Assembly (NCBI GenBank): GCA_014529385.2
Contig: CM043944.1
Location: forward strand, 89,471,384-89,535,383
Source: Adiantum capillus-veneris
Lineage: Eukaryota > Streptophyta > Polypodiopsida > Polypodiales > Pteridaceae
DNA length: 64,000 bases
Direction: 5' to 3'
Below are positions 10,679 to 20,110 of the stretch, in pieces. Under the pieces are notes generated by a model. It was not told where the DNA came from and did no database searches. It saw nothing but the letters and a program-made list of their open reading frames with translations. Within the stretch, counting starts at the first letter, position 1. Each line of letters opens with the position of its first letter. The position numbers were made by a program, and so were the translations under genes.

Positions 10679-11629
10679 TACAACCCTCTCCTTTATGAAA
10701 AAGTTACAGGCCAAATGGTGGTGGATGTCTCCTTGTGTGGGGATGATGAGGTGTACTTTGACATATTCTCTCAAGACACAAGTATGCTTGTAAACCCCAA
10801 AATTGAGCTTGGTGATACTGTGCTCTTTATCTGTCTTAGGTATGTGTTGCCCCTTTGCTAATTATTAGTGCATGTCCAGGCACAAGGGACTCATTGGGGG
10901 ATGTGTTTTCTTTTTCAGGTGTCTTATGAGGGATCTTCCGGAGGCTATAGCTATGCAACTTTCCATACTTGATCCTCTAGTGACACAGTGCCTTTGTAAT
11001 CCTAACATGCTAACCTGAAATTACATATTATACCCCTATGTTGAAGGGTAACTCTTATAGCTCAAATGTTATTAAAAACTTTTTGTGGTATTCCTAGCTA
11101 ATTGTTATTTTTTGTAGAGGACATTGGAGTCTTATTATCTTCAATCTTTTGGAGAAAGATATTATATTTATGAATTCATTGTCAAGTATCCATGGGAGAA
11201 GTAAATTGTAAGTATGAAGTATGATCTATGTTTGATGGCCCATTGTTTTCTATTAATAGCTTTTTAATTATCTTCTTGCAGTGCTGCCAAACTTATTGTT
11301 GGTCACCTGAGTACCACAAATAAGGATTACAATATAGAAGGTTTCAAGTACTACAATCAAAAAGTGCCTTTACAAATAGACTCAACATCTTCTGGATGGA
11401 GGGTGCTTTCCAATGCATGGAGATATCTTGAGTCAAGGTGCAGGATGACTACACTCGCTGTAAGTGTGTATCTCATGTGCCATTAATTTATTTTGATTTC
11501 TTATCTATGTATGTATGTACTCATGTCCTTTAATTCCTTTTTCTATTTGTTTCAGTTGCATGATTATCCAAAGTCTTGGGTCACGTGGGTGAGAGAGAAG
11601 GTTGTTTCTATGGTTTTGGAAAGATCATA
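10679..11629 (+). pseudogene. Exon-like blocks downstream of the H3-like fold
   Basis: Coding-like segments separated by plant-like introns. Block 1 ends KIELGDTVLFICLR at 10839 with donor GTATGT; the acceptor TTTTTCAG ends at 10918 and continues in frame as CLMRDLPEAIAMQL. Then comes a block after TTTTTTGTAG (about 11116-11206, with FGERYYIYEFIVKYPWEK), a block after CTTGCAG (about 11281-11460, with FKYYNQKVPLQIDSTSSGWR) ending at GTAAGT, and a last block after TTTCAG (about 11556) starting LHDYPK. Frames disagree between some blocks, and stops are present. I do not recognise the domain. They may be the C-terminal part of the H3-like protein, or a separate gene leading into the lysine-rich tail. 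Confidence 0.4.
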
Positions 11630-11636
11630 AACCCAA

Positions 11637-12218
11637 ATGATCCAGAATCTCCTTTGCCACCAAAGAAAGGTAGAGCCACCAAGGGTTAGGATGCAAAGAA
11701 AATGGATCACAAGAAGAAGAGTCCTGCAAAGAAGATCGATACAAAGAAAAGGGATCACAAGAAGAAGAGTCCTACAAAGAAGAGCCATGCCAAGAAGAGT
11801 CCTGCCAAGGGGAAGAGTCCCACCAAGAAGAAGATCCCTGCCAAGGGGAAGAGTCCCACCAAGAAGAAGAGCCCTGCAAAAAAAAAGAGCAGATACAAAG
11901 GACCATCCATTCCACTCACCATTGAAATTCAAGTTTCAAAAGCATCGTACAGTTAAGAACACTAAGGGGGAGGCACCTAGCTCACCTTTCAAGCTACCAT
12001 TCATGTTGCCAAAGAAGGTTTCCAAGTCACCCAAGCCAACTACTTCTCAGGAGCCCAAAGCACCAACCCCTGCCAAGTCCCCCGTGCCAAGCCCTGAGGA
12101 GCCCAAGTCACCACCACCCACTCCTGAACTTTCACCCCCTTCTGAAAACAAAATAAAAAGGGTCTCTGAGGATGCAGAATCCTCTCAGGCAAAAACAAAA
12201 GTGGAGTTTCATGATTGA
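11637..12218 (+). pseudogene. Lysine-rich H1-like tail with SPxK motifs
   Basis: From 11702 to about 11895 the frame gives a chain of basic repeats: KKSPAKK, KKSPTKK, KKSPAKG, KSPTKKK, KSPTKKK, KKSPAKKK. S/T-P-x-K/R motifs are characteristic of H1-type and other DNA minor-groove-binding tails. Upstream in the same frame, INPNDPESPLPPKKGRATKG ends in a TAG. After about 11900 the other frame continues in the same style (SPFKLPFMLPKKVSKSPKP, then alternating P, S, K and E) to the stop at 12216. So one protein with a frameshift is likely. The DNA itself is an imperfect tandem repeat of AAGAAGAGTCCTGCC units, so slippage could explain the shift. Role inferred: DNA binding or compaction. Confidence 0.6.
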
Positions 12219-12459
12219 TTACTCCACAAAAGCTATGTACAAAATCTATGTACACTTTTGTTCATTTTGTCCATATAAACATATACCCTTTAGTGATTCA
12301 TAATTTTTTACTTCAAATATATAATACCAACTATCAATTCTTAAATGTGTATCACGGTGTCATGCAAGTTTAAAACAACATAAATAATGATCACAATAAG
12401 GTAGAGAAAAGATAAATATATTTGCAAAATGCAATGATTACAATATTAAACTTGTTCTT

Positions 12460-13724
12460 TCAAGTCCTTGCAAGTGGCTCAAATACAACTCTTTTTGGGG
12501 GAAGGCATGTGATGCAAGAGGTTGAATTCTCCATCCTTGTGCTCACCATAATTTCATCCACTTTGAATCTATACTCAGAAGATCTTTCATCAAAAAACTC
12601 AAGAGATTCTCTAACATCATGTAGTCTCCAATTTGTTGTTACTATAAGGCTTCTATACTCGGTGTGTGGATGGACTGTGACCTTTAGTTCAAACTCTGGA
12701 CAATTTTCCTCAGAGTCGAGAGGAACCCAGCTACCTAATTTGCTTCTCCATCTCCTATAGTTGTAGCCCAGAACTAATGATTGACGACATAGTTGATATG
12801 AGATAGACATAGAATTTGGTCTTACTCTACAACTAATATTATCGCCAATATGGAAAGTTTTTTTGGTACTCCATCCGTCTCCAAGTACATTATCCAGTTC
12901 ACTCATAGAAAGTCTTCTATTAAGCCACATCGTCTTTGTCCTATGCAAGTCCATTGTTTTGAAACATGAACATGCCACAAAGACATGTATAGGCAAGAAC
13001 CATTGAACTTTAATCCTTCTTGATATCCTGCCCGGAGACATAGCCTTAAGGATGTCTTCTTTGATCTTGGATTTGAAGATTGATATAGTACATGCATCAG
13101 GAGCTTCCCAGTCAAGTGAACTTATGGTGGGAACAGGTAACTAATGTAGTTCTCCATATGCACCTTCTCGTGATGGAACCTTGTATTCTGCAAAATAGAC
13201 AAACAAATCCATTGTTTTGTAAAAGGAAGGTGGCTTGTCAGCATACATAGCATCTACAATCCCTTTATGCATTGCTTTGAACGTCCCACTTAGACTCTCC
13301 ACAGGTTTCCATTCCACGGTTGTTGAAGGAAATATATCTGGAGTGGAATCAAAAAATGAGAAAAAACAATGCGAGAATGAAAAATTTATTGTATCAAATA
13401 GAAGTTTTTTTTTTACTTACAATAAGAATGCAGTGTGGGATGTTCTTCCCAGTCTAACACCATATCCTTGGCCATGTACACATGTTGAACCTTAGCTAGC
13501 CAGCCATTGTCGGTCACTTTGAAAGCAAGAACACGACCTTTCCAATGGTTTTTTACTTTATCACGTTTAGTTCTCTTCACTCTGTGTACACCTTTGCATG
13601 AATGAAGCATTGTCACCCAGTCATTCACACGAAAAGATATGGGCTTCCAAAGACCATCCTCTCTAACGTTATGAAAGTCACAAGAAGTTATGTTATGTGA
13701 AGGGCGACATGCAAAAGACGCCAT
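12460..13724 (-). pseudogene. BAH-domain-like protein, spliced, one in-frame stop
   Basis: Exon 1 runs 13724-13421 (MASFACRPSHNITSCDFHNV), donor GTAAGT at 13420. The acceptor CTCCAG ends at 13338, and exon 2 runs 13337-12460 to TGA. The splice keeps the frame, giving about 393 codons interrupted only by TAG at 13143-13141. Residues about 27-120 fit the BAH (bromo-adjacent homology) layout: VNDWVTMLHS, then WKGRVLAFKVTDNGWLAKVQ, then the spliced stretch FPSTTVEWKPVESLSGT, matching the usual ending of the fold. BAH domains bind nucleosomes or modified histone tails. The C-terminal half (GDNISCRVRPNSMSISYQLC, GSWVPLDSEENCPEFELK) is not recognised. It is the best-preserved ORF in the element. A promoter would lie between 13725 and the right end. 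Confidence 0.5.
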
Positions 13725-14134
13725 GGAAACTCAGAGATTAGAGAAGAAGAAATAAAATATAGAGACGGAAAGACTTAAACCTCTCACAAAATAGAGAGAG
13801 AGTGAAAAAGGTATACGTTTGAAAAAAATAGGTGATTTGTCATTAATGGCCTTGTTTTGAGAGCCTTCTGACATAGATTTTGTATCTTTTGACAACGCTT
13901 TTGTGAAATATAAAATAGAATAAAAGATGAGACTTCATTGCTTTGGGCCGCAAATTTAATGAGTTCACTCGCTGAAAGTACCTAAATATAGCAGTTTCAG
14001 CCTTATGATCAAGACATTTAACCGTTCTCTGTCAAAATAGGACCACCAAAACCCAAAATAGAGGAGACAAGAGTGCCATAATTTTGTATATGTGTCAAAT
14101 GACTATTGGACTATTCCTTAATCCTTAGATTAAC
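13725..14134. other. Non-coding right subterminal region of the TIR element
   Basis: AT-rich, no gene. It contains the upstream region of the minus-strand BAH-like gene and short stretches faintly shared, inverted, with the left subterminal region (TAAGGAAT near both ends). Confidence 0.5.
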
Positions 14135-14164
14135 AAACATCCCTTTTTGAGTCATTTTTGGACC
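14135..14164 (-). repeat. Right terminal inverted repeat
   Basis: The inverted partner of 2912-2941; the core CCCTTTTTGAGTC is shared. TA follows at 14165-14166. Confidence 0.65.
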
Positions 14165-14372
14165 TAATGTAGTGGCGTTCAACCAGAACCAGCAGCCGTC
14201 AAAATTAACAAGAAGAAAGAGAAATTTGAGTGGTACGCAACTGAGAGTAGGTGAAGAATGAGGCGGCAAGAGAGATAGTGAAGGCAGCGCAAATATTGAA
14301 ATACCTAACACTGGTAGTATTCGGGCCTACTCACTCGCCATGCCATTTATATTGTGCTCCATTAAAAAAAGG

Positions 14373-14595
14373 TGACGTAAGGTGGGCGCCACTTTTGTGG
14401 AGCGTTACCAACCGTGATGTTTCTTACCCTTGCATGCAGCTGATATTCTCCAAACGCACGGTTGTCTTGTGAACTGAACACCCTCTGAATGGTACCACGG
14501 ATAGTCATCGTCGTTGATGGACGGATCACGTCGTCAATTACTACCGCATGCAGGATGACGTGGGCCACTAGTATGATGGAAACTTGCTGACGTCA
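14373..14595. promoter_or_regulatory. Cluster of ACGT-core sites
   Basis: Four ACGT cores lie in 223 bp: GTGACGTAAG (TGACGT at 14373), TCACGTCGTC (ACGT at 14528), ATGACGTGGGCC (TGACGT at 14556) and the palindrome TGACGTCA (14588-14595). These are the known binding cores of plant bZIP factors. No clear gene follows; an LTR or MITE promoter remnant is possible. Confidence 0.4.
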
Positions 14596-14599
14596 CTTC

Positions 14600-15387
14600 T
14601 TCCCTATGCTATAGCTTCCTGTTGCGCTCTCCCTTCTTCTCTCCACTTCTATCTCCATCAGCTTTGTTAATATTAAAGAAGTAGTTTGTTGGCATCCAGA
14701 GGTGGTTATGGATGTTGAGGAGTGGGAGCAGTAATTTTTTGGTCTGTTGTTTTTGCTTGTGATATGTCTTGCCATTGCATGTGCTGCACATGCATGGTGC
14801 TGCCTGCTTAACGTCAAATTTGAGGTTGCCAAATAGCAAAGGCCCTCAAAGTTGCTACCGTCCCCGCGATTGGCTTGGTCTATTGTGCAGCTTAGCGAGT
14901 GTAGACAGAGACCCATTAGTTCGTATAAATTTTCCAGTCTCTAAGGTCTTATAAGTCACTCCTGCATGCTATCAAAAATAATAATAACCTGTTGATTTTG
15001 AATTTCCTCCTAAGTCCTTCTTCTCTTCATCTCCTCAGACAAGAGTTTCTATGAGGTTTGTTTGGGGTTTGGATAGATTTCAATGGAGCTCCCCGGTCAT
15101 CTATAAAACAATAGTCCTCCTTTTTGGTTTGTCTTCTTCTCCTTTTTATTCCTCTCTGCCAAATCTTCTTATCGGTTAAAACTCACTCTTGCTTAAAATA
15201 ACAAATAATCAAAATCGAACAATATTAACTTCTCACCTTTCATCACGTGATTTCTTTCACTACAAATATCTATCAAGCAGAAAAGAAACAGGAAAACAAA
15301 CAAACAAAGAAGAAGGATCAAAAAAAGAAAAAACTTAGTTGTATATTTGTTGCACACAATGATGGAGGAACCAGGAGCGTCAATCTC
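14600..15387. other. Spacer, including likely leader of an LTR element (minus strand)
   Basis: No protein family is seen. About 15200-15387 lies directly inside the primer site at 15388-15400 when read on the minus strand, so it is probably the untranslated leader of that retroelement. The rest is unassigned. Confidence 0.4.
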
Positions 15388-15524
15388 GGCTCTGATACCA
15401 CTGCTATAGACGGATGCGTGGCATCCCTGCAAAATACCTCAAATAGCATGATAAAAACTATAAAACACGGCAAATATACATACCTGATGAATCATGTTAG
15501 CATATAATCCAATTGTACACGAAC

Positions 15525-15561
<37 letters not shown>

Positions 15562-15866
15562 TAGCACGTGTAGGCGCACCTCCTAGAGTGGAGTCTATGC
15601 TGGCACGACGATAGAGAAGAGAAGAGAGGAGAGAAGAACTACGCAGACATTGGGTGCAATCTCTCCCGGTGCAAAAGTGACCATTTCCTTCTTGCAGGTA
15701 TTTGATTTATAGATTTCTTGAATGGTCAAATTGGTTACAAACTGGCCGGCCAATCATAAATGGCCAAAGCTCATAAAAGATCACTTGAATAATAAAATGT
15801 ACATAAAATTTGATATCCTTTTGCAATAGCCTAGCTCAGTCAAGTCTTTTCCACCTGTCAGCTGCA
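15388..15866 (-). mobile_element. LTR fragment with tRNA-Met primer site
   Basis: On the minus strand the sequence reads TGGTATCAGAGCC (15400-15388), the standard primer site complementary to initiator tRNA-Met. One base before it an LTR-like end CTATAGCA closes at 15402. Going outward, the LTR would extend to about 15866 (TGCAGCTGACAGG on the minus strand), about 465 bp, ending exactly where the LINE endonuclease sequence begins. The outer boundary is approximate. No gag or pol of this element is visible, so it is a solo 5' end. An AG run sits inside it. Confidence 0.55.
15535..15560. repeat. (AG)n microsatellite
   Basis: A pure AG run within the LTR fragment. Confidence 0.9.
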
Positions 15867-16340
15867 ATAGTAAAATATCAATTCCATAACATGGTGTGAA
15901 CAATAGCATCTGTCTAGTATGGAGTCAGTGCGGGCATATTGGAGGCTTGTGTAGGTGAAACCAGGCGCGTTGTTCCATGGGCGAACTTCCCATAAGTCGA
16001 TCATCGCCCACTTTTCACACAAACTTTGCCATTTAGACCTTTCCGAGTCAGCCAGTATAATGGAGGATCCTGTTCTATCCCTACTCTTTTCTACCATATT
16101 GAAGTCGCCAACCAACAACCACTCACCTTCAATAGGAGCATCTCTAAGATGCATCTATACTTTATCTCTATCTTTTGCATTGCAAGGGCCATACACATAG
16201 GATGAGTCTACATCCTTTTAAAGATCCAATATGATCCTGCATCCTAAAAACGTGGGGGCTCGAACTTAACACTCTTTCAATACTATGCTATGGCATCCCA
16301 AAAAGGTAGACGCTCTAACTAAGGTTAGAGGATCTACCAC
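15867..16340 (-). pseudogene. LINE endonuclease fragment, inverted
   Basis: The minus-strand translation has the apurinic-endonuclease signature of LINE ORF2: VYGPCNAKDR, GEWLLVGDFNMVEKSRDRTGS, a tryptophan-rich middle (IDLWEVRP) and GFTYTSLQYARTDSILDRCYCS. The catalytic GDFNMV and the (R)xDxxLDR-type ending are present. Upstream, GCRIILDL and DVDSSYVYG extend it to about 16340. A stop lies before MHLRDAP. It faces opposite to the RT part beginning near 16764, which suits a 5' inversion of one LINE insertion. Confidence 0.7.
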
Positions 16341-16763
16341 TTATTGAAGAAAAAATTATTTGTTTAAACCACAAGAATGGAGTCTAAGATTTCATCTTTT
16401 CTAGTTGCAAAACTCCATGAGGCTCAAAACTAAGTTTGAGCCTCTATCTCTTTGTTGGTACTTTTCAACACCTACATTGTATCTATATGCAATAGACGAT
16501 GGGGCTGTGAGTCATTGTTTTGTTTCTTAGATAGGGTTTACAAACTAAAAATGCAACTTTTTGGTAGGAATTCAAAAAGTAAGATTCAACATTCACCCTT
16601 TTAGGTACACATAGGCATGAGCATGAGTGTCAAGCTTTTTAACTTTAGTCCGCCACCCTTTCTAGGTGGATAATTATTTAGGTCTCAAAACGTTGATTAA
16701 GCCTCTACCCTTTCAATAATAAGAGTAAACTCAGACTTTAGAACCTCTTTTCAAAAGCCTAGC

Positions 16764-19186
16764 ATTGAAAGCTTGAGCAAGCTCTGCAAAGATCTGGATC
16801 TGGCAAGCTCTAGGTTTGGGGACATCTTTGCCAAAAATATGCAAAAGGCAATCAAAACTTTACAGCCTAGAAGGAAGAAATATTAGGAGGAGCACCTGAA
16901 AGCAGCTCGCTGACAAAATATAGCTATTAACCTTAAAAAAAAAGCCATGAAAGCTAAGCAGAAAAGGTGGCTCAAAGCTAAAGGAGACTTGACCACCCGA
17001 TCTGCAACTTGAAGAGGTGAACAAGGCTAGGCTTTTATCCAGAGAAACCTTTCTACACCTAGAAGAGGCTAATCATACACACTTATTTAGAACCCTCAAA
17101 GTCAAGAGAAGTTGACGCCTTGTTCTCTCTCCAATGATTGGGAGAAAAGGATGTTCAGGACCCAGATGAAATGGCTCAATTGATCTTGACCACTTGTGAC
17201 AAGTTATAGGCCAATGTGAGGCTCGCTCCCCTAAGGTGGATGAAAGTTAGATCTTCTCTTCTTGGGAGTGTTAAAAGAAAATTCTCCCACTTTGAATCCA
17301 ACCTTTTGGAAAAGGCTTTCATTGAGGAGGAATGTTCCCTAATCAAGCCCTTATCGATAAAGTCGTAGATAAACATATCCGTAAACAAGTTTGTTGCTCC
17401 CGACTCAAACATCGGTGCCCCATAACCATGATGTCACATGGTCTTTCATTGAAGATGTCATGAAATCACTAGGCTTTTGGCTTTGGATGTGTCAATTGGA
17501 AAGCACCCTTGGTGCTGGGAGCCAATATGAGATCCTGTTCAGTGAGAGAACAGTGGGTGCCTTCAAGTTCAAAAGATCAATTAAAGAGTATTGCCCACTG
17601 GTCCATAAAATGTTCGCCATTTGATTTTATCCTTTGGTGATATTACTCAAAGAGAGTGTTGCAAAAGGGGAGATTCAAGGGTTGTCTTTGCCTAACAATG
17701 ATCAACTTTTGGAAAATCTCTTTGTGGATGACTCTTTGCTTTTCCTCAAAGAATGCCCTCAAGTTATTAGAAAGGCTCTAGATATTGTGCAAACATAAGC
17801 CATAGCATTTGGGTCAAAATGCAGTATTGAGAAAGGAAGATCTCTCTCTCTCTCCCTCTCTCTCCAAGAACGATCCGTTCTATTTGTCTATGTGGACTGG
17901 GGAGATTGTGTCAAAAGAAAATTTATTCAGCCACTTGGAAGCCCCTCTGGGGGTAGAAATAACCCACAAGAAAATATTCCTTTAGGTCATGGAGAAGATA
18001 AGGATCAAGATGCAAAGATGTTAATAGGTGCTTCTCCCCTTCCTGAGCAGAGTGAAAGTGATCAACTCATTTATGTTGCCCAATATAGCCTTTAGTGGTC
18101 CATTGCTTAAGCTTTCCATATGCAATTGGAAAGAGCTCCTAAAACCACTGAAAATATTATTATGGAAGAACAACACTAAAGACTTGAAGCCCTAGTAATG
18201 GGCTAGATGCGAGACAATTGCGAGACCTATGAAGAAAGGTGGTCTCGGGGTTCTTAATCCTAGTACTCATGCAGAGGCCCGATGTGCCAAATTTTTAGTT
18301 TCATTCATGAAGCAAGAAAAGGCATGAGTTGTTATGACAAAGGCCATGATGGAAGGTGCCAAGATTTTCCCCCAAGGTGGACATTTAAAATGGATCAAGA
18401 TGTATGACAAGTTGTTTGCCCTCAATGGGTCGGCTTGAAGCTCGAGGGTACGAGGGGCGAGCTCACTTAGAAATGCAACAAAGCAACACAGTCTCTAGAG
18501 TGGGGAGAGCTAACAAGATACTTTCACAATTTTGCAACTCACTGGTCCCCTTGGCTCTCTAAGGTGGGAAGTATCCCTCTTAACCCATTTTGCAGGGTAG
18601 CTTCCAAATAGATCAATAACAAAGGTATCTAACATTTGGGCCAAGTGTGGGATTTCAACAGCAGCCACTGCAAGGGAACAAACTAGCTAGCTCTCTACCT
18701 TAACCTCAGTGGAATAAAGAGTCTATTGGTTAGCAGAGCCCTTGAACGGTTGGATGTTTGGTAGCTGCCTATTTGCGAGTCTAAGTTCTAGTGGAATCAT
18801 GATAGTGGCTTAAGAACACACAGTTCTCTAAACCAAAAACCAAACAAGTATGCCACACCCTTACGGATTTGATGGATTGGTTCTCCCTATTGAACAAGCA
18901 AAGGGGCAAGCATTGGCAAGAGTCTAGATGGGAGACATTAACAAAGAACATTTGGTGTCGATGTCTGCAATGGCCGCATGACATGAAATTATTTTTATGA
19001 AATGTTCTATGTGGAGCCTTACCAAATGTGGTGAAGGCTCTAGCCAGAGGTGTTTGGCCTAGATAGATGCTCACATTGCAAAACAGCTAGTGAAGACCTC
19101 CCTCACCTATTCAAGGTGTGCTCGTCGTGGATCTACGACCTTGTAGGGAATATTTGCAAATGGGTTTAAAAGACCTACAAGATAGG
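16764..19186 (+). pseudogene. LINE reverse transcriptase region, decayed
   Basis: Although full of stops, the plus strand preserves LINE ORF2 landmarks in order: the linker KNMQKAIKTLQPRRKKY and RWLKAKGD (about 16830-16990); HLEEANHTHLFRTLKVKR (about 17060); RT block DVTWSFIEDVMKSLGFW (about 17433); the YxDD-type box FVDDSLLFLKECP (about 17728-17765); FGSKCSIEKGR; the post-RT phrase GGLGVLNPSTHAEARCAKFL (about 18240-18300); and the zf-RVT zinc-binding end, CSHCKTASEDLPHLFKVCSS (about 19070-19130). It is cut at 19186 by the LTR element and resumes at 24166. Confidence 0.75.
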
Positions 19187-20110
19187 TTTTGGGGGTACCA
19201 TGGTTGCATAGCTCCAATGACCAAAAATAATTGTCAATCCAGATGGATGAGCTACCCAGTTAGGGCATGGAAACACTTACCAATTAGTGAGCTAATCATG
19301 GCAACATGAATGGTGACTCTATGAGGCGATCTTCTTGGCCTATAAAGAAGCTAATCCATGATGTCTGGCAATCTCCACATCCAATTATCTTCACCTCAAG
19401 TCAACCCAATCACACACACTAACAATTGAAAAGATGCACACATCAGTAGTCCCATCATTCAACACACTAATCACAAGTGCATACACATAGATCTATTAAG
19501 CATCCACACTGCAATCAAACGTACATGCACACCCAAAGTACAGAGAGAAATCACACAAGACTAGAGAAAGATTAAACACTAATTAGTTAGGATCTAGCTA
19601 ATCAAATCATCATTATCAATCATAGAAAGTATGAGAGAGGCATAGTGAAAGAGAATTAAGCATTGATTAGATTTAATTAAGTCACATGAGCAAGGAGAAG
19701 CTCAAGGCATCAATAGCCACACACCTCATGAGCTCTTACCAAACAGCGGTCTCAACAAATGAGACTAAGAAACCCTAATTCTATTTACACACTGCCTTAT
19801 ATACCTAGGGTTAAAACTTGCATTTTTCGCGCACCCAAGGCCTTTAGGGCTCCACATCTTTTTGAATTAGGAACCTACGGACACTAACTAACCTATTCTT
19901 TACAGCTTGGAAATCTCATTGAGCATGTAACCCATTACAACTATTACAATGGCTTGAGATAAATCGAGAAATTACAATGCATGTCCATTTTGGGAAATTA
20001 TAAAAAATGGTAACTCCAATCTTCACTGCTTCTTCGTATTTGTCTTCAATGTGCATTTGTAAGGCTTTAGTCTTTATCATATTTTGTTAACTGAGTCGGC
20101 TTATTTAACA
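19187..20110. repeat. LTR, left copy
   Basis: 924 bp. It begins near TTTTGGGGGTACCATGG and ends TTTAACA. It contains a TATATA stretch near 19798-19803 in a conserved context (CTGCCTTATATACC) and matches 23232-24170 in the same orientation. Confidence 0.8.

Larger units (their letters stand above)
2912..14164. mobile_element. Large TIR DNA transposon carrying histone-like and BAH-like genes
   Basis: The two ends are inverted copies. The left reads GGGCCAAAAACGACTCAAAA and onward from 2912; the right, on the minus strand from 14164, reads GGTCCAAAAATGACTCAAAA and onward. Counting five outer bases, 31 of 35 positions match. TA lies directly outside both ends (2910-2911 and 14165-14166), which suggests a 2-bp target duplication, although CATTA/TAATG makes the exact boundary ambiguous. 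Inside are a transposase-like gene and at least three cargo genes with introns, arranged +, -, +, -, with tandem arrays between the divergent middle pair. All genes carry stops or frameshifts, so this copy is dead. The superfamily is not assigned. The alternative is two unrelated small inverted elements flanking a gene cluster by chance; the transposase-like gene inside makes one element more likely. Confidence 0.6.

Noticed and set aside
11564-11932. Minus-strand open frame with Leu/Gly-rich repeats
   Set aside because: It is the antisense shadow of the lysine-rich SPxK repeat.
2912-14164. Endogenous giant-virus insertion as the source of the histone-like genes
   Set aside because: Spliceosomal introns, matching inverted ends and a transposase-like gene fit a transposon better; no capsid, polymerase or packaging gene is visible.
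15193-15507. Open frames on both strands beside the primer site
   Set aside because: Low-complexity A/T-rich sequence in the likely leader of the LTR element; no family match.
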